From Roseibium sp. MMSF_3412 (GTDB taxonomy: Bacteria; Pseudomonadota; Alphaproteobacteria; Rhizobiales; Stappiaceae), in NCBI RefSeq assembly GCF_030733265.1, contig NZ_JASHJI010000023.1:1-64000 (forward strand): 64,000 nucleotides of DNA, given 5' to 3'. Position 1 is the stretch's first letter. Each line of letters starts with the position of its first letter. Below the pieces are notes generated by a model. It searched no databases and was not told the DNA's origin. It was given only the letters and a program-made list of their open reading frames with translations. This document shows, in pieces, positions 43,066 to 51,436 of the stretch. Made by a program: the position numbers and the translations under genes.

Positions 43066-43602
43066 TCAGACCGCGCCGGTATATTCGCCGCGGGCCGGGT
43101 AGTCGTTCTTCTGCACGAAATCGAGCGCACCGATCATTTCCTGGAAATGCGGGCGTACGAACGGCATTGTCTGAACGGACGCAAAATAGAGGCTTCCATC
43201 GCCTTTCACGAGAAATACGCCGGGTTCTGAGAAGAGAGCCGGCTCCTCGATCCCGATCGACGTGGTGCCGCGGCTGGTGGAAACGTAAAGCCCCCAGTCC
43301 TTCGCCACGGTCAGCGGCAGGCCATATCCGAAACGAAGGGCTTCGTGACCGACCTTGTCGGCCATCTGCTGCGCCCTGTCCTTTTCGTCGGACGAAATCG
43401 CGATGGTTTTGACACCTTTTTCCGCGAAGTCCGGGGTGAGGCGCCCAAGCTCTTTCAGGTAGGTTGCGCAGATCGGGCAGTGGAGGCCGCGGTAAAACAC
43501 GACGAGCGTTGCAAATTCGGCTGCGTCACCTGCAAGATCGAAAGTGCCCGAGCCAAGCGTTTCGACCGTCAGGGCCGGGACCTGTTGACGTGGAATTAGC
43601 AT
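43066..43602 (-). CDS. AhpC/TSA-like peroxiredoxin-family protein
   Basis: A 178-aa thioredoxin-fold protein. VVFYRGLHCPICATYLKELG holds Cys42 and Cys45, a CxxC that differs from the usual single peroxidatic cysteine, as in the Prx-like (alkyl hydroperoxide reductase-like) group. GAGG before ATG 43602 fixes the start. It is divergent from the AraC-type regulator at 43694 over 91 bp, so it is a candidate target, probably in redox defence. Confidence 0.85.
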   Translation of the reverse strand: MLIPRQQVPALTVETLGSGTFDLAGDAAEFATLVVFYRGLHCPICATYLKELGRLTPDFAEKGVKTIAISSDEKDRAQQMADKVGHEALRFGYGLPLTVAKDWGLYVSTSRGTTSIGIEEPALFSEPGVFLVKGDGSLYFASVQTMPFVRPHFQEMIGALDFVQKNDYPARGEYTGAV

Positions 43603-43693
43603 TTTTTCCTCATGACTTTGGTGGCAAGGCTTCACTTTTGCCTTTTGATGGGCTTAAAATAGCGAACGCAACGAGAATAAACATCCTAAAAAG

Positions 43694-44515
43694 ATGATCA
43701 GGAGTACGAATTTGCCGGTTGTCTATCGAACTTCGTTCAGCGGAAAGCTCGATCGGCTGTCTTCGCTGATAGATCGTCTGAGGGTTCACGTTGAAAATGC
43801 GCTTACCGATCAGCCCCAAAATGGTTTCGCCAATCTCGTGATCTACTCCGATCCCGGCGGTGCCAACCGGCTGGTCTTCTGTCCGTCGATGGAAGAGGAG
43901 CAGACAGTTTATCCGGACATCGCACCAATGGAAGCGGAGACGCCGTTGGTTGCCGCGCATATTTCCATTTCGGGGATCGGCAAACAGCTGATCAATGCAT
44001 TGCCGGCCTGCATTTCCGTACCGCTTTCCGAAGAGCCTTACCTGACCGCGGTCGTGACACCTCTGATCGAAGAGGCGACGACGCCACGATGCGGAGGTCA
44101 GGCGGCTTTCCAGCGCCTGTGCGAGGTGGTGGTCATCCGGTTGCTGCGCCATGCCATGGAGGAAGGCAAGGCGGATACAGGGCTGCTGAACGGACTGGCG
44201 CATCCACGGATCGCAGCGGCGCTGGTCGCGATCCACGAAGCACCGGAAGAATCTTGGACACTTGAGCGGCTGGCGGAAACGGCTGGCATGTCGCGGACGC
44301 AGTTTGCCGTGACGTTCAAGGAACTCGTCGGCGCAACACCCATGGGTTATCTCTCCAACTGGCGGCTGGACATTGCGCGCGCGGAGCTTGAATCGGGCCG
44401 GCAGGTCAAGTCGGTCGCGACGCTGTGCGGGTTCTCCAGCCCTGCTGCGTTTTCACGGGCTTTTTCACGGCGTTTCGGCTATCCGCCAAAACAGAAGCGG
44501 AACCAGGCTGCGTAG
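43694..44515 (+). CDS. AraC-family regulator with cupin domain
   Basis: A 273-aa factor. The N-terminal sensor part (LIDRLRVHVENALTDQPQNG, then LPACISVPLSEEPYLTAVVT) is of the cupin_6 kind and lacks clear metal ligands. The C-terminal DNA-binding domain has WTLERLAETAGMSRTQFAVT and VATLCGFSSPAAFSRAFSRR. It lies divergent to the peroxiredoxin-like gene, its likely target. The 3' end is 56 bp before the GntR gene. Confidence 0.88.
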   Translation: MIRSTNLPVVYRTSFSGKLDRLSSLIDRLRVHVENALTDQPQNGFANLVIYSDPGGANRLVFCPSMEEEQTVYPDIAPMEAETPLVAAHISISGIGKQLINALPACISVPLSEEPYLTAVVTPLIEEATTPRCGGQAAFQRLCEVVVIRLLRHAMEEGKADTGLLNGLAHPRIAAALVAIHEAPEESWTLERLAETAGMSRTQFAVTFKELVGATPMGYLSNWRLDIARAELESGRQVKSVATLCGFSSPAAFSRAFSRRFGYPPKQKRNQAA

Positions 44516-44534
44516 CTGCCCGCCGCTGCAACTT

Positions 44535-44564
44535 TGTTGACAGTTTTCAACTGACACCTATCCT
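44535..44564 (+). promoter_or_regulatory. GntR operator and promoter, regulator gene
   Basis: TGTTGACAGTTTTCAA at 44535-44550 is the reverse complement of TTGAAAACTGTCAACA, matching the 45327 site at 14 of 16 bases. It holds -35 TTGACA (44537-44542); the -10 is TATCCT (44559-44564) at 16 bp. The start codon is only 8 bp after the -10, so the transcript is probably leaderless or nearly so. Autoregulation is inferred. Confidence 0.65.
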
Positions 44565-44571
44565 TGAGAGC

Positions 44572-45255
44572 ATGTCTAAGGAAACATCGAAAAACTCGAC
44601 GCTGGAGCAGATCAGCCAACGCCGGTCGAAAACGCTCAGCACGATTGTCTGCGAGGCCATCGAGGAGATGATCATCTCCGGAGAGCTGGAAGCCGGTGAC
44701 CGTATCAATGAGAGTGCGCTCGCAGGCAAGCTTGGCGTGAGCCGAGGCCCGATCCGGGAAGCCTGCAGAAGTCTGGAACAGGCCGGTTTGCTGGTCAGCG
44801 CCACCAATCACGGCATGTATGTGCGCGAAATGACGCTTGACGAAGCGCGGGATCTTTATGAGGTGCGCGGTGCGCTCGCAGGTCTGACCGGCCGCTTGAT
44901 TGTGGAGCGGGCGAGTGATGACACGCTGAAAAAACTGCAGGAACTCGTTGAAAAAATGGATGTGGCGGCCAATGACAGCGACCTGTCCCGCTACTATTCA
45001 CTCAACCTCGAATTCCACGATCTTCTTGTCGAGGCGTCGAAGAACCCGGCGCTTGAGAGGAGCTACCGCTGGATCGTGAACCAGCTACATCTGTTCCGCC
45101 GCCGCGGCCTTGTCCAGAAGGGAAATCTCCTGGTCTCCAACAAGGAGCACCGCGCCATCACCGATGCGCTCCTGAGCCGCGATGCGGATGCAGCCGATAG
45201 CGCCATGCGACAGCACGTGGCCGGCGGCTGGGTTCGGATGTCTGCGCCCTCCTGA
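44572..45255 (+). CDS. GntR-family (FadR type) transcriptional regulator
   Basis: A 227-aa regulator. The winged helix has AIEEMIISGELEAGDRINES and AGKLGVSRGPIREACRSLEQ, and the FCD ligand domain has LEFHDLLVEASKNPALERSY. It lies just upstream of a tctCBA-like operon and an MmgE/PrpD gene, the classical arrangement for a repressor of carboxylate uptake. Operator copies lie at 44535 and 45327. No ribosome binding site is seen before ATG 44572, consistent with a leaderless start. Confidence 0.9.
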   Translation: MSKETSKNSTLEQISQRRSKTLSTIVCEAIEEMIISGELEAGDRINESALAGKLGVSRGPIREACRSLEQAGLLVSATNHGMYVREMTLDEARDLYEVRGALAGLTGRLIVERASDDTLKKLQELVEKMDVAANDSDLSRYYSLNLEFHDLLVEASKNPALERSYRWIVNQLHLFRRRGLVQKGNLLVSNKEHRAITDALLSRDADAADSAMRQHVAGGWVRMSAPS

Positions 45256-45326
45256 TCTGAGCTTCGCTCCAACCTGATCTGAATTCGCCCGAAACGCAGA
45301 GGCTTTGGCATCGCCAGATTGATTTA

Positions 45327-45365
45327 TTGAAAACTGTTGACAGTTTACAGTTAGCGATTTAGGTT
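45327..45365 (+). promoter_or_regulatory. GntR operator and promoter, transport operon
   Basis: TTGAAAACTGTTGACA at 45327-45342 repeats the regulator's own site. A perfect half-symmetric core AAACTGT/ACAGTTT spans 45331-45346. TTGACA (45337-45342) is a -35 and TAGGTT (45360-45365) a possible -10 at 17 bp. Control by the upstream GntR regulator is inferred. Confidence 0.65.
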
Positions 45366-45420
45366 GCCGCATCCTTGGTGCTCGACCGTGGTGTCGTGCC
45401 GCAATTTGAGGGAGGACCGA

Positions 45421-46377
45421 ATGACTTTTCTGAAAACAGCAGCGTTTGCGGCTGCGACCCTGGCCCTGACAGCTGGAAGTGTCACGGCGAACGACTTTCC
45501 GTCTCAACCGGTCGAGGTGGTAACCCATGCCTCGGCCGGCGGCGGTACAGACACGACGGCGCGCACGATGCTGATCCGGGCGCGCCGCGAACTTGGAACC
45601 GACGCCTTTGTCCAGATCAAGAAGGGCGGGGGCGGCACGGTGGCCATGTCTTATGTGTCGGGCAAGCCGGCCGACGGTCATACGCTGATGGCGATCACGC
45701 CGACGCACCTGATCACGATGGCCCGCGGACGCGCACCGATCGAACTGGAAGACATTAAGGGCGTCGTGCGTTCAACGGACGATCCGATCATTCTTGTGGT
45801 ATCCAAGAGTTCGGGAATCACGTCGTTTAAGGACCTGAAGGAGGTTTCCAAACAGGCGCCGATCAAATGGGGCGGCACGCAGGCCGGCGGCATCGACCAT
45901 ATCGCCGCGATCACCTTTTCGAACAAGTCGGGTGTCAAGATAGCCTACGTGCCGTTTGACGGCGGTGGGGCCATGATCACCAACCTGATGGGCGGGAACA
46001 TCCAGGCGGCCGGTCTGAACTACGGCGAAGCGGTGGACGGCATTGAATCGGGTGACTTCATTCCGCTCGGCGTCATGGCCGAAAAGCGCCTGACGGCCTT
46101 GCCGGACACGCCGACGCTTGCCGAGCTCGGTGTGGAGGATGTCAACTTCTCGACCGTGCGTGGCATCGTCGTGATGGCGGATACGCCAGCAGAGCGTGTG
46201 GCGGCGCTCGAGGCAAAGCTCCTCAAGGCAATGAACCATGGCACCTATCAGGCCTATCTGGAAGGCATCGGTCTTGATCCGACCTCCATCGGCGGCTCCG
46301 AGGAATGGGACGCCCAGATCCGGTCCATGTACGCCAATATCTACCAGACGCTCGGCGACCTCGGTCTCAGAAAATAA
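45421..46377 (+). CDS. Tripartite tricarboxylate transporter binding protein (TctC)
   Basis: A 318-aa periplasmic receptor of the Bug family. Signal peptide is MTFLKTAAFAAATLALTAGS (cleavage near TAN-DFP). The mature N-terminus PSQPVEVVTHASAGGGTDTT and PIKWGGTQAGGIDHIAAITF are typical of Bug proteins. GGGAGGACCGA precedes the ATG. The bound ligand (a carboxylate) is not predictable. First gene of the tctC-tctB-tctA-prpD-like operon. Confidence 0.92.
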   Translation: MTFLKTAAFAAATLALTAGSVTANDFPSQPVEVVTHASAGGGTDTTARTMLIRARRELGTDAFVQIKKGGGGTVAMSYVSGKPADGHTLMAITPTHLITMARGRAPIELEDIKGVVRSTDDPIILVVSKSSGITSFKDLKEVSKQAPIKWGGTQAGGIDHIAAITFSNKSGVKIAYVPFDGGGAMITNLMGGNIQAAGLNYGEAVDGIESGDFIPLGVMAEKRLTALPDTPTLAELGVEDVNFSTVRGIVVMADTPAERVAALEAKLLKAMNHGTYQAYLEGIGLDPTSIGGSEEWDAQIRSMYANIYQTLGDLGLRK

Positions 46378-46441
46378 TCAACGGGATATCCGGTGGCGCT
46401 TGCCTGTTCGACAGGCGCCACATCGGGAGGGAGGAATTGAC

Positions 46442-46900
46442 ATGAGCCTGCCGAAAGACCTGGTGCCTGGATGCCTGATCCTGCTTCTGTGCGCCGCCCT
46501 CTACTTTGTAACAACAACATTCGACAGCGACCCGCTCGGGGCCGCGCAAGGCATGCCGGCAACTCACATGCCGCGTCTCGTTCTTGGCGTGATTTCCGCG
46601 CTGGCCCTGCTCATGATCCTGCAAGGGCTCCGCAGCGGCGAAAAGGGAACGCTCCATATGCCGCCGTGGCCGATGTGGGCAACCGTCGGGCTTCTTGGCC
46701 TGGCTGCAATGGCAGCGCCCGTCCTCGGCGTACCGATTGCGTTTTTCATCGTTTGCGCGGTTCTACCGCTTCTTTGGGGGGCACGTGATGTCAGGATCAT
46801 CGCCGCCTTCGCGCTTGCTGTTCCCGCTGCGATCTATGTCGTTTTCCAAATTCTGCTCGGTCTGCGCCTGCCGCTCGGACCGCTGACATTCCTGAGCTGA
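46442..46900 (+). CDS. TctB-family small membrane subunit
   Basis: A 152-aa protein with four hydrophobic helices (LVPGCLILLLCAALYFVTTT, LVLGVISALALLMILQGL, MWATVGLLGLAAMAAPVLGV, IIAAFALAVPAAIYVVFQIL). TctB is the small, poorly conserved membrane component of the tripartite tricarboxylate transporter. It lies between tctC and tctA with short gaps (64 and 11 bp). Confidence 0.85.
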   Translation: MSLPKDLVPGCLILLLCAALYFVTTTFDSDPLGAAQGMPATHMPRLVLGVISALALLMILQGLRSGEKGTLHMPPWPMWATVGLLGLAAMAAPVLGVPIAFFIVCAVLPLLWGARDVRIIAAFALAVPAAIYVVFQILLGLRLPLGPLTFLS

Positions 46901-46911
46901 GGGAGGCCATC

Positions 46912-48423
46912 ATGGAAATGCTCCTCGGCGGCTTGATGGAGATCCTTCAGCCGCAAACACTGCTTTTGATCTGCGCAGGAACCCTTGTCGGGGTTCTGGT
47001 CGGGGCGTTGCCCGGGTTGTCGAGCTCGATGGCCGTGGCGTTGCTGCTGCCCTTCACGATCTATCTCGACCCGATCCCGGCAATTGCAATGCTGGCGGCA
47101 CTTTACTGCGCCGGAACCTTCGGTGGATCAATCACGGCGATCCTGATCAATGCGCCGGGCGCGCCGCCCGCAGCCGCGACTGCTTTCGACGGCTATCCGC
47201 TGGCGAAAAACGGTCAGGCGGGCCGGGCGCTCGGCATGGCTGCCGCCTCAAGTGTTGCCGGCGGGATCTTTTCGCTCTTCGTGCTGATCTTTGCCGCGCC
47301 GTTCCTGGCAACAATCGCCTACCGTTTCGGGCCTCCCGAGTATTTCGCGCTGACCGTCTTCGGGCTTTCCATGCTGGCGTCGATCAGCGGCAAGTCCGCG
47401 GTCAAGAACCTGATCGGCGGTGCTTTCGGCGTGCTGATCGCGACCGTGGGAGTTGACCTTACCACCGGGGTTGAACGCTTTACCTTCGGCGTGCCGGAGC
47501 TTTACGAAGGCATCAGCTTCATTCCGGTTCTGATCGGCCTGTTCGCCATGGCCGAACTGCTCGACCAGGCGACACAGAAAGACAGGCCGCTGGAGCGATT
47601 TGCCATGTCGGCGCTGAAGCTGCCGACCGTGGAGGACTTCAAGCGGGTCTGGAAGACGATCCTGCGGTCCTCGGGCATCGGCACCTTTGTCGGCATTCTG
47701 CCCGCCGAGGGCAGCACCGTTGCCGCCATGATCGGTTACAACGAGGCCAAGCGCTGGTCTCCCAACAAGGACAACTTCGGCAAGGGCGAAATCGAAGGTG
47801 TCGCGGGCCCCGAGGCTGCCAACAATGCCGCGACCGGCGGGGCAATGGTGCCGACGCTTGCGCTCGGCATCCCGGGATCGGCAACGGCCGCGGTCATCCT
47901 GGGCGGCCTTCAGATCCACGGCTTGCGGCCCGGACCCTATCTCTTCGAAAACCAGCCGAACCTGCTCTACGCGATCTTCTTCGCGATGCTGTTGGCGAAT
48001 TTCGTGTTCCTCGCATTCGGCCTTGTCGGAGCGCGTTACTTCTCCCGGATCTCGCTGATCCCGCGGCAATTCCTGTGGCCGACAGTGTTCTGCCTGTGTG
48101 TCGTCGGTGCGTTCGGTGTCGGTCAATCGCTCAATGATGTCTACATCATGCTGGTCGCGGGTTTCATCGGCTACTTCCTGAATCGGGCAGGCTTCTCGCC
48201 CGCACCGATCATCATGGGGCTGGTGCTAGGCCACCTGGTGGAAAACTCGCTCGCGCAGTCGATGATCCTGTTCGATCAGGACGCCTGGAAGTTCTTCACC
48301 CGGCCGATTGCCGTCTTCTTCTTCGTGCTTGCCATCGTCAGCGTGTTTTCGACGCCGATCGGGCGCCTGATCAAGACGCGCAAACGCGAGGACGCGGACA
48401 AACTCGCCCATGGAAACGAATAG
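46912..48423 (+). CDS. TctA-family large membrane subunit
   Basis: A 503-aa permease with about twelve helices. VLVGALPGLSSSMAVALLLP and the LYCAGTFGGSITAILINAPG and PAEGSTVAAMIGYNEAKRWS blocks are signatures of TctA, the transporting subunit. GGGAGG lies just before the ATG. The full tctCBA set is complete. Confidence 0.95.
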   Translation: MEMLLGGLMEILQPQTLLLICAGTLVGVLVGALPGLSSSMAVALLLPFTIYLDPIPAIAMLAALYCAGTFGGSITAILINAPGAPPAAATAFDGYPLAKNGQAGRALGMAAASSVAGGIFSLFVLIFAAPFLATIAYRFGPPEYFALTVFGLSMLASISGKSAVKNLIGGAFGVLIATVGVDLTTGVERFTFGVPELYEGISFIPVLIGLFAMAELLDQATQKDRPLERFAMSALKLPTVEDFKRVWKTILRSSGIGTFVGILPAEGSTVAAMIGYNEAKRWSPNKDNFGKGEIEGVAGPEAANNAATGGAMVPTLALGIPGSATAAVILGGLQIHGLRPGPYLFENQPNLLYAIFFAMLLANFVFLAFGLVGARYFSRISLIPRQFLWPTVFCLCVVGAFGVGQSLNDVYIMLVAGFIGYFLNRAGFSPAPIIMGLVLGHLVENSLAQSMILFDQDAWKFFTRPIAVFFFVLAIVSVFSTPIGRLIKTRKREDADKLAHGNE

Positions 48424-48482
48424 CCGGGGTGTCACTTGCCCCGGAAACCCGTCAGGATTTTTTGAACAGAAGGAAACAACCC

Positions 48483-49916
48483 ATGTCCGTTGCAAGGAAC
48501 ATTTACGCGGATATCCCGGAGGACACGGCTGTTACGGCCGCAGCGGCGGAGTTCGTTGAAACCGTCTGCTACGAGGACCTGCCGGAAGAGGCCCTGAGGA
48601 TCGGAACGCGATGCGTGTTGGATGGACTTGGGCTGTTCGTGGCCGGTTCGGATCACGAGATGGTCGACATATTGAGGGCCGAGGCAGCGGAGACCGGCGG
48701 GCGTCCCGACGCACGGTTGCTCGGGCATTCTGAGCATGTGCCGGCCGCGATGGCGGCACGGGTTCTGGGAACTTCGGGCCATGCACATGACTGGGATGAC
48801 AGCCAGGTCAGCACCGACCCGGCGCATATCTACGGCCTTCTGACGCATCCGACGATCCCGCCGCTGACGGCGTCGCTGGTCATGGCCCAGAAACTTGGCG
48901 GGATCGACGGCAAGGCCTTCATGCTCGCCTTCCTCACCGGGTTTGAGGTGGAGTGCAAGATTTCCGAATGGATGCTGCCGCAACACTACATGCGCGGCAT
49001 GCATTCCAGCGGCACAGTCGGCACCTTCGGCGCCTACGCCGCGGCTGCCAGGCTTCTGGGTCTGAGCGGAGAGCGACTCAGATCCGGCTTCGGCATCGCT
49101 GCTTCACTGGCTGCAGGTATCCGCTGCAATTTCGGCACGATGACCAAGCCGCTGCATGTCGGGCGGGCCTGTGAGAACGGCATCACGGCCGCTCTTCTGG
49201 CCGAGCGCGGCTACACGGCCGATCCGCAGGCGCTGGACGGTCCCTGGGGTTTCTTTGCCGTGCAGGGCGGCGGTGTGAGTGCGGAGAAAGTCGGGCAGGG
49301 TTTCGGCAGGACCTGGACGATTGTCGAACCGGGTGTATCCATCAAGCCGTATCCCTGCGGTGTTCTCACCCATCCGACCATCGACCTGATGCTTCGGCTT
49401 GTCACCGATGCGGACATTCAGCCGGACGCGATCCAAAGCGTGACGGTTCATGCGGGAACAAACATCCTGAAACCCATCCGCTATCCGATTGCCGTCAATC
49501 ACCTGCAGGCGAAATTCTCGCTTCCGGCAGCGCTGGCGATGATCGCGCTTGCACGGCAGGCCGGAAAGCGCGAGTTCTCCGACGAATTCGTGCGCAGCGC
49601 GCCGATGCAGGCCATGCAGCGGCGCATCCGGACCGAGCTGGACAGCGATATCGAAGCCCAGGGCTTCGATGTCATGCGTTCGCGGATCACGATCCGGCTG
49701 ACCGATGGCAGCGAGGTTGCCGGCTGGGCGGATGAAAAATACCGGGGTGGTCCCGAAAATCCGTTGAGTGATCAGGAGCTTGAGGGGAAGGTCCGATCCT
49801 GCTGCGCCGGCTTGCTGGAAACCGCCCAGCAGGACAGGCTGATTGCGACAGCCTGGAAAGCCAGGAAGCTTGAAGATGCCGTCGACCTGGCTCGCGTACT
49901 CAGCCCGGATACCTGA
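48483..49916 (+). CDS. MmgE/PrpD-family protein
   Basis: A 477-aa protein of the 2-methylcitrate dehydratase (PrpD) and aconitate decarboxylase superfamily. Markers are GTSGHAHDWDDSQVS and FEVECKISEWMLPQHYMRGM, a GTVGTFGAYAAAARLLGL helix, and KPLHVGRACENGITAALLAE. It may dehydrate or isomerise the carboxylate brought in by the Tct transporter; the exact reaction is unknown. A pair of a tct operon and MmgE/PrpD gene is common in Rhizobiales and Burkholderia. Confidence 0.88.
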   Translation: MSVARNIYADIPEDTAVTAAAAEFVETVCYEDLPEEALRIGTRCVLDGLGLFVAGSDHEMVDILRAEAAETGGRPDARLLGHSEHVPAAMAARVLGTSGHAHDWDDSQVSTDPAHIYGLLTHPTIPPLTASLVMAQKLGGIDGKAFMLAFLTGFEVECKISEWMLPQHYMRGMHSSGTVGTFGAYAAAARLLGLSGERLRSGFGIAASLAAGIRCNFGTMTKPLHVGRACENGITAALLAERGYTADPQALDGPWGFFAVQGGGVSAEKVGQGFGRTWTIVEPGVSIKPYPCGVLTHPTIDLMLRLVTDADIQPDAIQSVTVHAGTNILKPIRYPIAVNHLQAKFSLPAALAMIALARQAGKREFSDEFVRSAPMQAMQRRIRTELDSDIEAQGFDVMRSRITIRLTDGSEVAGWADEKYRGGPENPLSDQELEGKVRSCCAGLLETAQQDRLIATAWKARKLEDAVDLARVLSPDT

Positions 49917-49941
49917 ATTCGCGACGCATCTGACAAAAGAA

Positions 49942-49966
49942 ACACCCCGGCATCCTGCCGGGGTGT
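49942..49966 (-). terminator. Shared terminator between convergent genes
   Basis: ACACCCCGGCA/TGCCGGGGTGT with a 3-nt centre between the PrpD-like stop and the DUF2164 stop. On the minus strand it is followed by TTTCTTTTGTC; the plus side has no T-run. Confidence 0.8.
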
Positions 49967-50011
49967 CACGCGCAAAATGACCGTGTTTCACGGCGTCGGC
50001 GGCGCGGCAGA

Positions 50012-50266
50012 CTACTTCCGGTCTTCGACCTTGCGCTCCATCGCGTAGATCTCGTCGGTGACATCGTCCGCCTTGCGCGCAAAGAGCGCCTGCGCGTCTT
50101 TCAGGCCGAGATTGTAGAAATGGGCGCCGAGGGAGCCGCTCAGGAAATCGATCAGGAACTCCGCGTCCATGTTACCGATCTCAAGGTCCAGCTCAGCGTC
50201 GAGATATCTCTGGATCTGGGCGGTCAGTCGCGTCCTGACCTCCTTGTCGAGCTTGAGTTCCTTCAC
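50012..50266 (-). CDS. DUF2164 family protein
   Basis: An 84-aa protein (LDKEVRTRLTAQIQRYLDAE, then MDAEFLIDFLSGSLGAHFYN, LGLKDAQALFARKADDVTDE) of the DUF2164 family. Helical and acidic, no known function. It is 23 bp downstream of purQ, so it is probably the last gene of the pur transcript here. Confidence 0.85.
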   Translation of the reverse strand: MKELKLDKEVRTRLTAQIQRYLDAELDLEIGNMDAEFLIDFLSGSLGAHFYNLGLKDAQALFARKADDVTDEIYAMERKVEDRK

Positions 50267-50289
50267 GGCGGTCTCCCGTGGGTCGTGGT

Positions 50290-50958
50290 TCAGGCTGCCT
50301 TGTTAAGGAGGCTCTCAAACAGAAGCCGGCCGTCGAGGCCGCCATTCAGCGGTTCAACAAGGTTTTCCGGGTGCGGCATCATTCCAAGAACGTTGCCCTT
50401 GTCATTGGTGATACCGGCAATATCGTTGATGGAGCCGTTGGGATTGGTGCCGTCGGCGTAGCGGAACACGACCTGGCCGTTGTCCTCGATCCTTGCGAGC
50501 GTTGCCTCGTCCGCGAAGTAGTTGCCGTCGTGATGCGCAACGGGGCAGCGCCAGACCTGGCCTTCGGTGAATTTCGACGAAAACCTTGTGGCGTTGTTGA
50601 CCGTCTCCATCATGACTTCCTTGCAAACGAAAGTCAGTCCGGCATTGCGCATCAGCGCACCAGGCAGGAGGCCTGCTTCGGTCAGGATCTGAAAGCCGTT
50701 GCACACACCCAGAACGGAGACGCCGCTGTCGGCCTTTGCGACCAGGTCGTTCAGGATCGGCGAGCGGGCGGCAATGGCGCCGGAACGCAGGTAATCGCCG
50801 TAGGAAAATCCGCCCGGAACAACAACGAGGTCGACATCGGGCAGGGTGCTCTCGGTGTGCCAGACGCTCTGGGGCCGTGCGCCCGTTATCAGTTCCAGCG
50901 CGTGGAACATGTCACGGTCGCGGTTGGAGCCTGGGAAAACGATGACGGCTGTTTTCAT
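50290..50958 (-). CDS. purQ: Phosphoribosylformylglycinamidine synthase subunit PurQ
   Basis: A 222-aa class I glutamine amidotransferase that supplies ammonia to PurL. The nucleophile is Cys86 in SVLGVCNGFQIL; the catalytic His-x-Glu is seen in MMPHPENLVEP. GGFSYGDYLRSGAIAARSP is the oxyanion region. Lies 17 bp after a 35-aa membrane protein gene that follows purS. Full length. Confidence 0.96.
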   Translation of the reverse strand: MKTAVIVFPGSNRDRDMFHALELITGARPQSVWHTESTLPDVDLVVVPGGFSYGDYLRSGAIAARSPILNDLVAKADSGVSVLGVCNGFQILTEAGLLPGALMRNAGLTFVCKEVMMETVNNATRFSSKFTEGQVWRCPVAHHDGNYFADEATLARIEDNGQVVFRYADGTNPNGSINDIAGITNDKGNVLGMMPHPENLVEPLNGGLDGRLLFESLLNKAA

Positions 50959-50975
50959 TTTGTAATCCCGTAGTT

Positions 50976-51083
50976 CTAGAGCAGGACATAAACGGCAATA
51001 AGTGCCGCTATTGCTGGTAGCAGGATGAAAACCGCCGCCTTGAGCGCCATGAATGTCACGGCTTTGCGGGTGTCTTCGTCCAT
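50976..51083 (-). CDS. 35-aa pur-associated membrane protein
   Basis: Too short for ordinary gene calls. It reads MDEDTRKAVTFMALKAAVFI then LLPAIAALIAVYVLL. Residues 13-35 form one transmembrane helix with a short charged N-terminus. AGG is eight bases before the ATG. It lies between purS and purQ on the same strand, the exact place where Rhizobiales carry a conserved small membrane protein that databases name after this synthase. I know of no experimental function. Confidence 0.75.
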   Translation of the reverse strand: MDEDTRKAVTFMALKAAVFILLPAIAALIAVYVLL

Positions 51084-51098
51084 CGTCAGAACCTGATC

Positions 51099-51338
51099 TC
51101 AGGCGATCTCGATCGCGTAGTTCTCAATGACGGTGTTGGCGAGCAGCTTTTCGCACATCTGCTCCAGTTCCGCCCGGGCTGCGTCCTTGTTCGCGCCTGT
51201 CAGTTCGACATCGAACACCTTGCCCTGGCGAACCGATCCGACATCGCCGAAACCGAGACCGCCGAGCGCGCCCTCAATGGCTTTTCCCTGGGGATCAAGT
51301 ACGCCGTTTTTCAGGGTGACGATGACACGTGCTTTCAT
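51099..51338 (-). CDS. purS: Phosphoribosylformylglycinamidine synthase subunit PurS
   Basis: A 79-aa PurS (MKARVIVTLKNGVLDPQGKA, then IEGALGGLGFGDVGSVRQGK). PurS bridges PurL and PurQ in the FGAM synthase complex. The ATG at 51338 is family-consistent; the longer frame to 51368 is not. It is followed by the 35-aa gene and purQ. Confidence 0.95.
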   Translation of the reverse strand: MKARVIVTLKNGVLDPQGKAIEGALGGLGFGDVGSVRQGKVFDVELTGANKDAARAELEQMCEKLLANTVIENYAIEIA

Positions 51339-51436
51339 GATTGGCTTTCCGTGCTGGACTAGCGACAAACAGTTTGGGGCTCCCCATACACGAGGAGCCC
51401 CGGAAGCGAAAGAGCAATGCGCACAATTGCTGGGAA

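Noticed and set aside
44425..44571. An upstream extension of the GntR gene
   Set aside because: It overlaps the end of the AraC gene and the operator/promoter; the family begins at ATG 44572.
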